From UBA4736 sp002404015 (lineage in GTDB: Bacteria > Chloroflexota > Dormibacteria > Dormibacterales > Dormibacteraceae): DNA of 64,000 nucleotides. A program made the position numbers and the translations under genes. The notes below the pieces were generated by a model. It worked only from the letters and a program-made list of their open reading frames with translations. It was not told the DNA's origin and made no database searches. Numbering within the stretch: position 1 is the first letter of the stretch; each line of letters begins with the position of its first letter. Shown piece after piece: positions 8,535 to 15,951 of this stretch. The stretch covers positions 181,172 through 245,171 of the forward strand of contig DAIOCN010000001.1 in the NCBI GenBank assembly GCA_036747295.1, in the 5' to 3' direction.

Positions 8535-9464
8535 GTGCGGTTAGATGTGCGGGTGTCGAGCGATGCCCCCGCCACGAGCGCCCGCTGGGACCCGGGCCGG
8601 CCGCTCAACCTGGCGCTGACCCTGGCCCCGCTCCGCCGCGGCCGGGTCGACCCCACCTTCCAGGTGCGCCCGGACGGCATCTGGCGGGCGACGCGTACGC
8701 CCGAGGGCGCCGCCTGCGAGCGCCTCCGCCGGCTGCCGGGCGGCCTCGTGGAGGTGGCGGCATGGGGCCCGGGCGCCGCCTGGGCGGTGGAGCGCGCGCC
8801 GATCCTCTGCGGCGCGCTCGACGACGACTTCGCGACCGAGCATCCGCTGCTCGGACGCCTGGTCCGGGCCCTGCCCGGCCTGCGACTGTCCCGGACCGAG
8901 GCCGTCACCGAGGCTCTGGTGCCCAGCATCCTGGAGCAGAAGGTCCAGGGCCTCGAGGCCTGGCTGGCCTATCGGGCGCTCGTGCGCGGCCTCGGGGAAC
9001 CAGCCCCTGGCCCGCTGCCGATGCTGCTGCCGCCAGCGCCCCGCACCCTCGCCGAGACGCCCTACGCGACCTACCACCGATTCGGCGTCGAGCGCCGGCG
9101 GGCGGACGTCATCCGGAATGCGGCTGCCCGCTCCCGTCGGCTGGAGGAGACCGTCGACATGGACCCCGCGGCCGCCCGCCGCCGGCTGCAGGCTTTGCCT
9201 GGCGTGGGGCCCTGGACGGCGGCAGAGGTCGCACTGCGAGCGCTCGGCGACCCCGACGCCGTGTCGGTGGGCGACTTCCACCTGCCCAACGTGGTCGCCT
9301 TCGCGCTGGCCGGCGAGCGGCGCGGCAGCGACGAGCGGATGCTCGAGCTCCTGGAGCCGTTCCGCGGCCAGCGGGGCCGCGTGATCAGGCTGATCGAGGC
9401 CGGAGCCGCGTCTCCCGCTCGAAGGGTGCCCCGCCAGGCGCTCCGCCAGATCGCGAAGATGTAG
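8535..9464 (+). CDS. DNA-3-methyladenine glycosylase II-like (AlkA/HhH-GPD)
   Basis: A protein of 300-309 residues. The helix-hairpin-helix is LPGVGPWTAAEVALRAL, followed by GDFHLPN, where Asp is the expected catalytic residue of the HhH-GPD superfamily. The ~110 residues before it form the AlkA-like N-terminal domain. It would excise alkylated bases in base-excision repair. The start could be GTG 8535, 8547 or 8553; there is no clear Shine-Dalgarno, and TTAGAT at 8540-8545 fits a leaderless GTG 8553. A second HhH glycosylase lies at 36991. Confidence 0.85.
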   Translation: MRLDVRVSSDAPATSARWDPGRPLNLALTLAPLRRGRVDPTFQVRPDGIWRATRTPEGAACERLRRLPGGLVEVAAWGPGAAWAVERAPILCGALDDDFATEHPLLGRLVRALPGLRLSRTEAVTEALVPSILEQKVQGLEAWLAYRALVRGLGEPAPGPLPMLLPPAPRTLAETPYATYHRFGVERRRADVIRNAAARSRRLEETVDMDPAAARRRLQALPGVGPWTAAEVALRALGDPDAVSVGDFHLPNVVAFALAGERRGSDERMLELLEPFRGQRGRVIRLIEAGAASPARRVPRQALRQIAKM

Positions 9465-9512
9465 CCCAACCGGGTCCCATGGGCGGCTTACATCGAGTAA
9501 GCTGCCCGCGCC

Positions 9513-10019
9513 GTGATAGCCACCGAGCTGCACGTACTCGAGGTCGAGGTGCTGACACCTCACCAGCGCCTCACCGGCGCGCTATCGATCCGCGGGCTGC
9601 TCGGAAGCCTGCTGAACGACCCGGCCGCGGCCAGCCTGCGGCTGTCCGGCGTGGCCACCGAGCCGATCGTCGGCGGCGTCCCGGCCGTGCACGACGTGCC
9701 GGAGGCCGTGCTTCAGAAGAACCGCCTCGCCGTTGTCGCGCCCGTCGACGAGGAACCCGCCAACAGCGACGGGATGGAGGTGCGCCGCCGCTACCTGCTT
9801 GCCGAGGGCCAGCAGTTCACGGTCAAGGGGTTCATCGAGGTCGGCGCCGCCTCGGCGGACAGCATGCACGCCGAGATGCTGATGAAGAACGCGTTCTTCA
9901 AGGTGGTCGACGCCGTGGTCATGATCCACGGGGAGGGGCAGGAGCCGAAGAAGAGCTGGGGCCCGCGCCCCGTCGTCTACGTCAACACCAGCCTGGTCGA
10001 CGCCATCTTTCTCGGCTAG
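9513..10019 (+). CDS. conserved protein of unknown function
   Basis: A 168-residue soluble-looking protein starting at GTG 9513, with TAAGCT about 9 bp upstream. It begins VLEVEVLTPHQRLTGALSIRG, followed by a segment around LNDPAAASLRLSGVATEP. The second half has YLLAEGQQFTVKGFIEV, suggesting a small beta-barrel. No catalytic motif, signal or membrane segment is seen, and I do not recognise a named family. It converges with leuD 34 bp downstream. Confidence 0.65.
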   Translation: MIATELHVLEVEVLTPHQRLTGALSIRGLLGSLLNDPAAASLRLSGVATEPIVGGVPAVHDVPEAVLQKNRLAVVAPVDEEPANSDGMEVRRRYLLAEGQQFTVKGFIEVGAASADSMHAEMLMKNAFFKVVDAVVMIHGEGQEPKKSWGPRPVVYVNTSLVDAIFLG

Positions 10020-10053
10020 GTCCCGCCCCGGGCCAGGACACTGAAGCAGAGGT

Positions 10054-10653
10054 TCAGCCCGCGGCCGTCTCCGCCAGGGGCAGCCAGGCCGGCCGCCTCG
10101 CCTCGTAGTCCGCGATGGCGCCCGACTGCCTCAGGGCCAGCGAGACATCGTCCAGGCCGTTCAGCAGGCAGTCGCGGGCGAAGTCATCGAGCGGGAAGCT
10201 CTCGCTGAAGCCGCCCGCTGACAGGGTGCGGGTCGCCACGTCCACCACGACCGAGGTGGCCGGTTCCTCGAGCGCCAGGTCCAGGAGGCGCCGAACCGAG
10301 GCCTCGGGGAGCTGCACCGGCACCAGCCCGATCTTCAGGCAGTTGGTGCGGAAGATGTCCGCGAAGCTGGGCGCGACGACCGCCTTGAAGCCGGCGTCCT
10401 GGAGGGACCAGGGCGCGTGCTCGCGGGAGGACCCGCAGCCGAAGTTGGGGCCTGTTACCAGGACCGAGGCGCCTCGGTACTCCGGGCGATCGAGCACGAA
10501 GTCGCCGGCCCGCCGCCAGTCATGGAAGAGGAAGGGCCCGAAGCCCGAGCGCTCGATCCGCTTCAGGAACTGCTTGGGGATGATCTGGTCCGTGTCCACG
10601 TTGGCGCGGTCGAGCGGCGCCATCCGGCCCTCCAGTCGGCGAACTGGTTCCAT
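10054..10653 (-). CDS. leuD: 3-isopropylmalate dehydratase small subunit
   Basis: A 199-residue protein of normal length for LeuD. It carries ANVDTDQIIPKQFL near the N-terminus and the swivel-domain signature GPNFGCGSSREHAPW. With LeuC it isomerises 2-isopropylmalate to 3-isopropylmalate in leucine synthesis. The start is ATG 10653, two bases after the leuC stop, so the two genes are co-transcribed in the order leuC-leuD. No leuA or leuB is seen in this window. Confidence 0.95.
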   Translation of the reverse strand: MEPVRRLEGRMAPLDRANVDTDQIIPKQFLKRIERSGFGPFLFHDWRRAGDFVLDRPEYRGASVLVTGPNFGCGSSREHAPWSLQDAGFKAVVAPSFADIFRTNCLKIGLVPVQLPEASVRRLLDLALEEPATSVVVDVATRTLSAGGFSESFPLDDFARDCLLNGLDDVSLALRQSGAIADYEARRPAWLPLAETAAG

Positions 10654-10655
10654 GG

Positions 10656-12071
10656 CTAGACCGGCACCTCGAGCTCGAGCGAACGGACGTCCACCAGGTG
10701 GCCGGTGACCGCGGCCGCCGCCGCCATGGGCGGAGAGAGCAGGTGAGTGCGGCCACCAGAGCCCTGGCGGCCCTCGAAGTTGCGGTTGCTGGTCGAGGCG
10801 CAGCGCTCGCCGGGCGCCAGGATGTCGGGGTTCATGCCCAGGCACATCGAGCAGCCGGCGTCCCTCCACTCGAAGCCGGCGTCCAGGAAGACGGCGTCCA
10901 GACCCTCCGCCTCGGCCGCGGCCTTGACCCCCATCGAGCCGGGCACAACCATCGCCCGGACCCGCGGGTGCACCTTCCGGCCGCGCACCACGGTGGCGGC
11001 CGCGCGCAGGTCCTCCAGGCGGGCGTTGGTGCAGGAGCCGATGAAAACGCGGTCCACGGCCACATCGGCGAGCGCGGTCCCCGGCCGCAGGTCCATGTAG
11101 CTGAGCGCCCGCTCCGCGTTCTCGTCGACCGGCTCCGGCACCCGGCCGCTGATGGGGGCCGCCTGGCCAGGATTGGTGCCCCAGGTGACGTAGGGCTCGA
11201 GGGCCGCGGCGTCGAGCACGATCTCCGAGCTGAACCCGGCCTCCGGGTCGGTGCGCAGGGACCGCCAGTCGTCCAGCGCCATCTCCCAGGCCGCGCCCTG
11301 GGGGGCGTGCGGGCGGCCTTCCAGCCAGGCGAACGTGGTGTCGTCAGGGGCGACCATGCCGAAGCGGGCGCCCCACTCGATGGTCATGTTGCAGACGGTC
11401 ATCCGACCCTCCATGGAGAGCGCCTCGATCGCCGGGCCGCGGTACTCGACGGCGTGGCCCTGGCCGCCCGCCACGCCCATCCGCGCGACCAGGCCAAGCG
11501 CGATGTCCTTCGCCACCACCCCCACCGGCAGCGACCCGGTGACTGTCACCGCCATGTCGCGCGGCCTGCGCTGAGGGAGGCACTGCGTGGCCAGCACCAG
11601 CTCGACCTCGGACGAGCCGATCCCGAAGGCCAGCGCTCCGAACGCCCCGTGCGTCGAGGTGTGCGAATCGCCGCACACGATCAGCATCCCCGGCTGGGTG
11701 AAGCCCAGCTCGGGGCCGATCACGTGGACGATCCCCTGGCGGCGGGAGCCGACCCCGTACAGCCGGATGCCGGCCCAGCGGCAGTTCTCCTCCAGCGCCC
11801 GCATCTGGCGGACCGAGACCTCGTCCGGCTCCTCACGCGCGGAGGTCGGGATGTTGTGGTCCATCGTCGCCAGCGTCAGATCCGGCCGCCGCACGGTCCG
11901 GCCCGCCAGCCGCAGCGACTCGAAGGCCTGAGGCGTGGTGACCTCGTGGATCAGGTGCAGGTCGACGTAGAGCAGGTCGGGCTCGCCCGCGGCAGTGCGG
12001 ACGACGTGCCTGTCCCAGAGCTTCTGGGCAAGCGTGCGAGCGGGATCCGGGGCTGGAGGGTCCGAGGCCAT
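10656..12071 (-). CDS. leuC: 3-isopropylmalate dehydratase large subunit
   Basis: A 471-residue aconitase-family protein. The three [4Fe-4S] ligands are visible as Cys347 (GSCTNAR), Cys407 and Cys410 (CSMCLG). DHNIPT and GDSHTSTHGAFG are typical LeuC blocks. It forms the catalytic subunit of isopropylmalate isomerase with LeuD. It diverges from the ilvB leader region; the 130 bp between its start and the ilvB leader peptide must contain promoters for both directions. Confidence 0.96.
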   Translation of the reverse strand: MASDPPAPDPARTLAQKLWDRHVVRTAAGEPDLLYVDLHLIHEVTTPQAFESLRLAGRTVRRPDLTLATMDHNIPTSAREEPDEVSVRQMRALEENCRWAGIRLYGVGSRRQGIVHVIGPELGFTQPGMLIVCGDSHTSTHGAFGALAFGIGSSEVELVLATQCLPQRRPRDMAVTVTGSLPVGVVAKDIALGLVARMGVAGGQGHAVEYRGPAIEALSMEGRMTVCNMTIEWGARFGMVAPDDTTFAWLEGRPHAPQGAAWEMALDDWRSLRTDPEAGFSSEIVLDAAALEPYVTWGTNPGQAAPISGRVPEPVDENAERALSYMDLRPGTALADVAVDRVFIGSCTNARLEDLRAAATVVRGRKVHPRVRAMVVPGSMGVKAAAEAEGLDAVFLDAGFEWRDAGCSMCLGMNPDILAPGERCASTSNRNFEGRQGSGGRTHLLSPPMAAAAAVTGHLVDVRSLELEVPV

Positions 12072-12147
12072 GGCCGAGAACGCCTACTGTACCCGCCGGG
12101 ATCTACCCGGCGCATGGTGGCCGATCGAGCAACGCGAGCACTTTCTT

Positions 12148-12165
12148 TTGTAATCCGCCCACTAT
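12148..12165 (+). promoter_or_regulatory. 18-bp motif shared with the ilvC promoter region
   Basis: TTGTAATCCGCCCACTAT here matches TTGTGGGCCGCCCACTAT upstream of ilvC (55023-55040, minus strand) at 15 of 18 positions. In both loci it lies before the transcribed leader and terminator, with CACTAT in a position suitable for a -10 box. It may be a shared promoter or operator for branched-chain amino acid genes. Confidence 0.5.
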
Positions 12166-12201
12166 GCGCAAGAGGCGGGGGGCGCTAACGTTGGCCCCTC
12201 A

Positions 12202-12276
12202 GTGCCGCGAATCCTCCTCGTAAGCATCGACCTGGGCCTTCTGGGCCTTATTCGAGCGGGGGATCGCGCGACTTAA
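12202..12276 (+). CDS. ilv leader peptide (attenuation)
   Basis: A 24-codon frame from GTG 12202 to TAA 12274-12276 that is exceptionally rich in branched-chain codons: 11 of its 23 codons after the start encode Ile, Leu or Val, including Ile-Leu-Leu-Val near the start and Leu-Gly-Leu-Leu-Gly-Leu-Ile in the middle. It ends 24 bp before a strong terminator hairpin (12301) and lies just ahead of ilvB. This is the arrangement of the enterobacterial ilv and leu attenuators: ribosomes stalling for Ile/Leu/Val would let the polymerase read through. No strong Shine-Dalgarno is seen, so it may be leaderless. Confidence 0.75.
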   Translation: MPRILLVSIDLGLLGLIRAGDRAT

Positions 12277-12300
12277 CGAGAGCCAGTTAAGAACCGCAAA

Positions 12301-12335
12301 GGGCCCCCGCAGGACGGTGGGGGCTCTTCTTTTTT
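12301..12335 (+). terminator. intrinsic terminator acting as ilvB attenuator
   Basis: GGGCCCCC (12301-12308) pairs with GGGGGCTC (12319-12326), allowing one G-T pair, and is followed by TTCTTTTTT. It lies after the leader peptide and before ilvB, so it would stop transcription unless the leader disrupts it. Confidence 0.8.
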
Positions 12336-12359
12336 GAAAGCGAAGAGCCAGGAGAACGA

Positions 12360-12389
12360 ATGACCGGACTGGAAACGAGGCAACGATGA
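12360..12389 (+). CDS. nine-codon upstream frame overlapping the ilvB start
   Basis: ATG 12360 has the best Shine-Dalgarno of this region (AGGAG at 12350-12354, 5 bp away). The frame encodes MTGLETRQR and stops at TGA 12387-12389, overlapping the ilvB ATG (12386) as ATGA. Translation of ilvB could be coupled to it. Whether the peptide has any role is unknown. Confidence 0.45.
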   Translation: MTGLETRQR

Positions 12390-14077
12390 CAGGAGCCGAC
12401 ATCCTCCTCACCGCGCTGGAGCGGGAGGGCGTGGAGCACATCTTCGGGTACCCGGGGGGCGCCAACCTCCCGATCTACCAGGCGCTGCCCGGCCATCCCA
12501 AGCTGAAGCACATCCTGGTCCGCCACGAGCAGGGGGCGGCCCACATGGCCGACGGCTACGCGCGGGCCAGCGGCCGGGCGGGCGTGGTCTTCGCGACCAG
12601 TGGCCCGGGTGCCCTGAACCTGGTCACCGGGCTGGCCACCGCCTTCATGGACTCGGTGCCCATGGTCGCCATCACCGGCCAGGTGGCCAGCAGCGCGGTG
12701 GGCCGCGACGCCTTCCAGGAGAGCGACGTGATCGGCTGCACCCAGCCGGTCACCAAGCACAACTACCTGGTCACCGACGTCCACCAGATCCCGGCGGCCG
12801 TCAAGGAGGCGTTCTACATCGCAACCACTGGCCGCCCGGGCCCCGTCCTGATCGACGTCTGCAAGGACGCCCAGCAGGCCGTCTGGGAGGACCCCGAGTG
12901 GCCGAGCGAGGTCGACCTCCCCGGCTATAACCCCGCCCACGACGCCGACCTCTCCCAGGTGGAGCAGGCCATCGCGGCCCTGGGCAAGGCCGAGCGCCCG
13001 GTCATCCTGGCCGGGCACGGTGTGATCCTGAGCGGCGCCGAGAACGAGCTCCAGGAGCTCGCGGAGCGCACCGCCACCCCGACCGGGACCACGCTGCTCG
13101 GGGTGGGCGCCTTCCCGACCAACCATCCGCTGAGCCTCCACATGACCGGGTTCATGGGCACCGGCTGGAACATCAAGGCGGTCCAGAACGCGGACCTGCT
13201 GATGATGGTCGGGATGCGGGTGGATGACCGCGTCACGGCCAAGCTGGGCGAGTGGGCGCCCCACGCCAAGACCTTTATCCACGTGGACATCGACGCCAGC
13301 GAGATGGGCAAGAACGTGCGCCCGCACCTGGAGGTGGTGGCGGACGCCAAGACCGCGCTCACGGAGATGCTGAAGCGAGTCAACGGCACCCCGCCGCCCG
13401 CCGCCCGCGGGGCCTGGCTGACCCAGATCGACCGCTGGCGCGAGGAGCACCCGCTCAGGTACACGAAGTCGAACGGGCATCTGCAGCCGCAGGACGTGAT
13501 GATCGAGATGTACCGGCGCTGCCAGGACGAGGCGATCGTGGTCGCTGACGTCGGCCAGAACCAGATCTGGGCCGCGCTCTGGTGGAACTACAAGAAGCCG
13601 GGCCTCTTCATTAACAGCGGGGGCGCCGGGACCATGGGCTTCGCCCTGCCAGCCGCTATCGGCGCCAAGGTGGCGCGGCCGGACAAGCAGGTCTGGTGCG
13701 TCGCCGGCGAAGGCGGTTTCGTGATGACCGCCCAGGAGCTGAGCGTCGCGGTCAAGCACAAGCTGGACATTCGCATCGTGATCCTCAACAACTTCAACCT
13801 GGGCATGGTCCGCCAGTTCCAGGACGACTTCTACGGGGGCATCCGGAGCGAGGTCGACCTGACCGAGATGCCCGACTTCGTAAAGCTGGCGGACGCCTAC
13901 GGGCTGCCCGGCTACCGCGTCACCAGCCAGGACCAGCTCAAGGCCGCCTTCGACAAGGCGGAGGCGACCAAGGGGCCTGTCCTGATCGACTTCCGGATCG
14001 ACCCGGAGGCCAATGTCTATCCGATCGTGCCTCTCGGCAAGGGGCTCAACGACTTCTGGGAGGCACCCGACAATTGA
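12386..14077 (+). CDS. ilvB: acetolactate synthase large subunit
   Basis: A 563-residue thiamine-diphosphate enzyme of usual length. The catalytic Glu48 is in HEQGAAHMADGYAR. SGPGALNLVTGLA and the FAD-like central domain are typical. The ThDP-binding motif reads GEG (441-443) and ends NN (468-469); most relatives have GDG. It condenses pyruvate with pyruvate or 2-oxobutyrate, the first common step to Val, Leu and Ile. It overlaps ilvN by 4 bp. Regulation is probably by the leader peptide and terminator just upstream. Confidence 0.96.
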   Translation: MTGADILLTALEREGVEHIFGYPGGANLPIYQALPGHPKLKHILVRHEQGAAHMADGYARASGRAGVVFATSGPGALNLVTGLATAFMDSVPMVAITGQVASSAVGRDAFQESDVIGCTQPVTKHNYLVTDVHQIPAAVKEAFYIATTGRPGPVLIDVCKDAQQAVWEDPEWPSEVDLPGYNPAHDADLSQVEQAIAALGKAERPVILAGHGVILSGAENELQELAERTATPTGTTLLGVGAFPTNHPLSLHMTGFMGTGWNIKAVQNADLLMMVGMRVDDRVTAKLGEWAPHAKTFIHVDIDASEMGKNVRPHLEVVADAKTALTEMLKRVNGTPPPAARGAWLTQIDRWREEHPLRYTKSNGHLQPQDVMIEMYRRCQDEAIVVADVGQNQIWAALWWNYKKPGLFINSGGAGTMGFALPAAIGAKVARPDKQVWCVAGEGGFVMTAQELSVAVKHKLDIRIVILNNFNLGMVRQFQDDFYGGIRSEVDLTEMPDFVKLADAYGLPGYRVTSQDQLKAAFDKAEATKGPVLIDFRIDPEANVYPIVPLGKGLNDFWEAPDN

Positions 14078-14586
14078 TCACAGCCGCACCGAATAACACC
14101 GTCAGGAGCACGACCAGGAGTCGCGTCCTGAGCGTCCTCGTCCAGGACCACCCGGGAGTCCTGAGCCGCGTCAGCGGCATGATCCGCCGCCGCGGATTCA
14201 ACATCCAGTCCCTGAGCGTCGGGCCCAGCGACCGGCCGGGCCGCAGCCGTATGACGCTCGCGGTGGACGCCGGCCACGCCGAGGTTGACCAGGTCGAAAA
14301 GCAGCTGGACCGCCTGATCGAGGTCATCGAGATCGAGGACCTGACCGACCGGCCGATGATCCTGCGGGAGCTGGCGATCGTGAAGCTGGCAGCGGCCGGT
14401 GCCCAGCGCGACCAGCTGGTGGCCGCCGTTGAGCGGTTCGGAGGCCGGGTCGTGGAGGCCAACCCCAAGACGATCGTGGTCGAGGTCTCGGGCGATTTCG
14501 ACAAGGTCGAGCGCTTCCTGGAGCTGCTCCGTCCGTACGGCATCGTGGACCTGGCCCGCTCGGGCCCGATGGCGATGAGCAGGTGA
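14074..14586 (+). CDS. ilvN: acetolactate synthase small (regulatory) subunit
   Basis: A 170-residue protein. The start TTG 14074 overlaps the ilvB stop as TTGA. The N-terminal ACT domain is clear in VLVQDHPGVLSRVSGMIRRR and GFNIQSLSVG, and a C-terminal domain follows (ELAIVKLAA, ANPKTIVVEVSG). It binds valine and gives feedback inhibition to IlvB. A hairpin directly downstream (14589-14615) probably ends the ilvBN transcript. Confidence 0.95.
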   Translation: MITAAPNNTVRSTTRSRVLSVLVQDHPGVLSRVSGMIRRRGFNIQSLSVGPSDRPGRSRMTLAVDAGHAEVDQVEKQLDRLIEVIEIEDLTDRPMILRELAIVKLAAAGAQRDQLVAAVERFGGRVVEANPKTIVVEVSGDFDKVERFLELLRPYGIVDLARSGPMAMSR

Positions 14587-14588
14587 CG

Positions 14589-14615
14589 CGGTCGGACGGG
14601 GTCGCCGTCTGACCG
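14589..14615 (+). terminator. hairpin downstream of ilvN
   Basis: CGGTCGGACGG (14589-14599) pairs with CCGTCTGACCG (14605-14615) over 11 bp with one G-T pair and a 5-base loop. No T-run follows, so termination strength is uncertain. Confidence 0.45.
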
Positions 14616-14629
14616 CCGGCGGTTGCCCG

Positions 14630-14635
14630 TAAACT
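14630..14635 (+). promoter_or_regulatory. -10-like element for the thiolase gene
   Basis: TAAACT at 14630-14635 lies 44 bp before the thiolase ATG (14680), which has its own AGGAGG. It matches the TAAACT used at 27170 and would leave a ~37-base leader. Confidence 0.35.
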
Positions 14636-14679
14636 CAGCCTGAACGTCTGACCGCCGTCGCCAGGAGGAGTTGAATCAC

Positions 14680-15843
14680 ATGCCTGAAGCCGTCATCGTC
14701 GCCACCGGCCGCTCGCCCATAGGCCGTGCGTTCAAGGGCTCGCTGGTCGACGTGAGGCCCGACGACCTGGCTTCGCACGTGACCCTGAAGGTGCTGGAGA
14801 AACTGCCCCAGCTGGACCACGCGCTGATCGAGGACCTGATCTGCGGCTGCGGCCTGCCGGGCGGGGAGCAGGGCTTCAACCTGGGCCGGGTGATCTCGAT
14901 CCTGAGCCGGCTCGACGTGCCGGGCTGCACCGTGACCCGCTACTGCTCGTCCAGCCTGCAGACCACTCGAATGGCGGCTCACGCCATCAAGGCCGGTGAG
15001 GGGGACGTCTTCCTCAGCGTCGGCGTGGAGTGCGTCTCCCGGTTCGGCAACGGCACGTCCGATCCTCCCGACGCCCAGAACCCGCGGCTCAAGCCGGGCA
15101 ACGACGAGGAGTACCCGGACATCTACATCGCGATGGGGGAGACGGCCGAGAACGTGGCGCGCCGCGAGAAGATCAGCCGCGAGGAGATGGATCGTTTCGC
15201 CGCCAGGAGCCAGAACCGGGCCGTCGAGGCCCGCGACAACGGCTTCTTCGACCGCGAGATCATCCCGGTGCCGCTCCCCAACGGCGAGACGTTCAGCAAA
15301 GACGACGGCCCCCGTCCGGGAACGACGGTCGAGGTCCTGGCCGCGCTGAAGCCGGTCTTCCGGGAGGACGGCAGCGTGACCGCCGGCAACTCCTGCCCCC
15401 TCAACGATGGCGCCGCCGCCGTGGTCGTCATGTCCGACACCAAGGCCAAGGAGCTGGGCATCAAGCCGCTGGCCCGCATCGTCTCGACGGGCCTCTCCGC
15501 CCTCGAGCCCGAGTTCATGGGCCTGGGCCCGATCGACGCCTCCAGGACGGCCTTGAAGCGAGCCGGCATGACCATCGGCGACATCGACGTGGTCGAGATC
15601 AATGAGGCTTTCGCGGCCCAGGTCATCCCCAGCGCGCGAGCGCTCGGGGTCGACCCCTTCAGCGACAAGCTGAACCCCCACGGCGGGGCGATCGCGCTCG
15701 GCCACCCCTTCGGGATGACCGGTGCCCGCATCCTCTGCACGCTTCTAAACGACCTCCAGACCATGGACAAGACCTACGGCCTGGAGACCATGTGCGTAGG
15801 CGGCGGCCAGGGCATGGCCATGATCTTCGAAAGGCTGAACTAA
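14680..15843 (+). CDS. thiolase (acetyl-CoA C-acyltransferase)
   Basis: A 387-residue thiolase. I chose ATG 14680 because AGGAGG is 11 bp upstream; TTG 14671 is possible. The nucleophile is Cys89 in RYCSSSLQT. NEAFAAQ, GHPFGMTGARI and a C-terminal CVGGGQGMAMIFE carry the other active-site residues. It cleaves or forms 3-oxoacyl-CoA in fatty-acid oxidation or acetoacetyl-CoA metabolism. It stands alone, without a partner hydratase or dehydrogenase, so direction and chain length cannot be judged. Confidence 0.93.
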   Translation: MPEAVIVATGRSPIGRAFKGSLVDVRPDDLASHVTLKVLEKLPQLDHALIEDLICGCGLPGGEQGFNLGRVISILSRLDVPGCTVTRYCSSSLQTTRMAAHAIKAGEGDVFLSVGVECVSRFGNGTSDPPDAQNPRLKPGNDEEYPDIYIAMGETAENVARREKISREEMDRFAARSQNRAVEARDNGFFDREIIPVPLPNGETFSKDDGPRPGTTVEVLAALKPVFREDGSVTAGNSCPLNDGAAAVVVMSDTKAKELGIKPLARIVSTGLSALEPEFMGLGPIDASRTALKRAGMTIGDIDVVEINEAFAAQVIPSARALGVDPFSDKLNPHGGAIALGHPFGMTGARILCTLLNDLQTMDKTYGLETMCVGGGQGMAMIFERLN

Positions 15844-15913
15844 CCGCCTTGGGGCCCGCTTGATCAGATAGATGGCGCGGCGCGAAGGCCCGGCTCCGCC
15901 GGGCCGCTTGACT

Positions 15914-15942
15914 CGGGGGAGGAACCGCGAGGTTCTCCCCCG
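15914..15942. terminator. hairpin between convergent genes (bidirectional)
   Basis: CGGGGGAGGAACC (15914-15926) pairs with GGTTCTCCCCCG (15931-15942), with one bulged G and a GCGA tetraloop. It lies between the ends of the thiolase and M3 peptidase genes and is followed by T-rich sequence on the plus side. Confidence 0.7.
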
Positions 15943-15951
15943 TCTTCTCGA

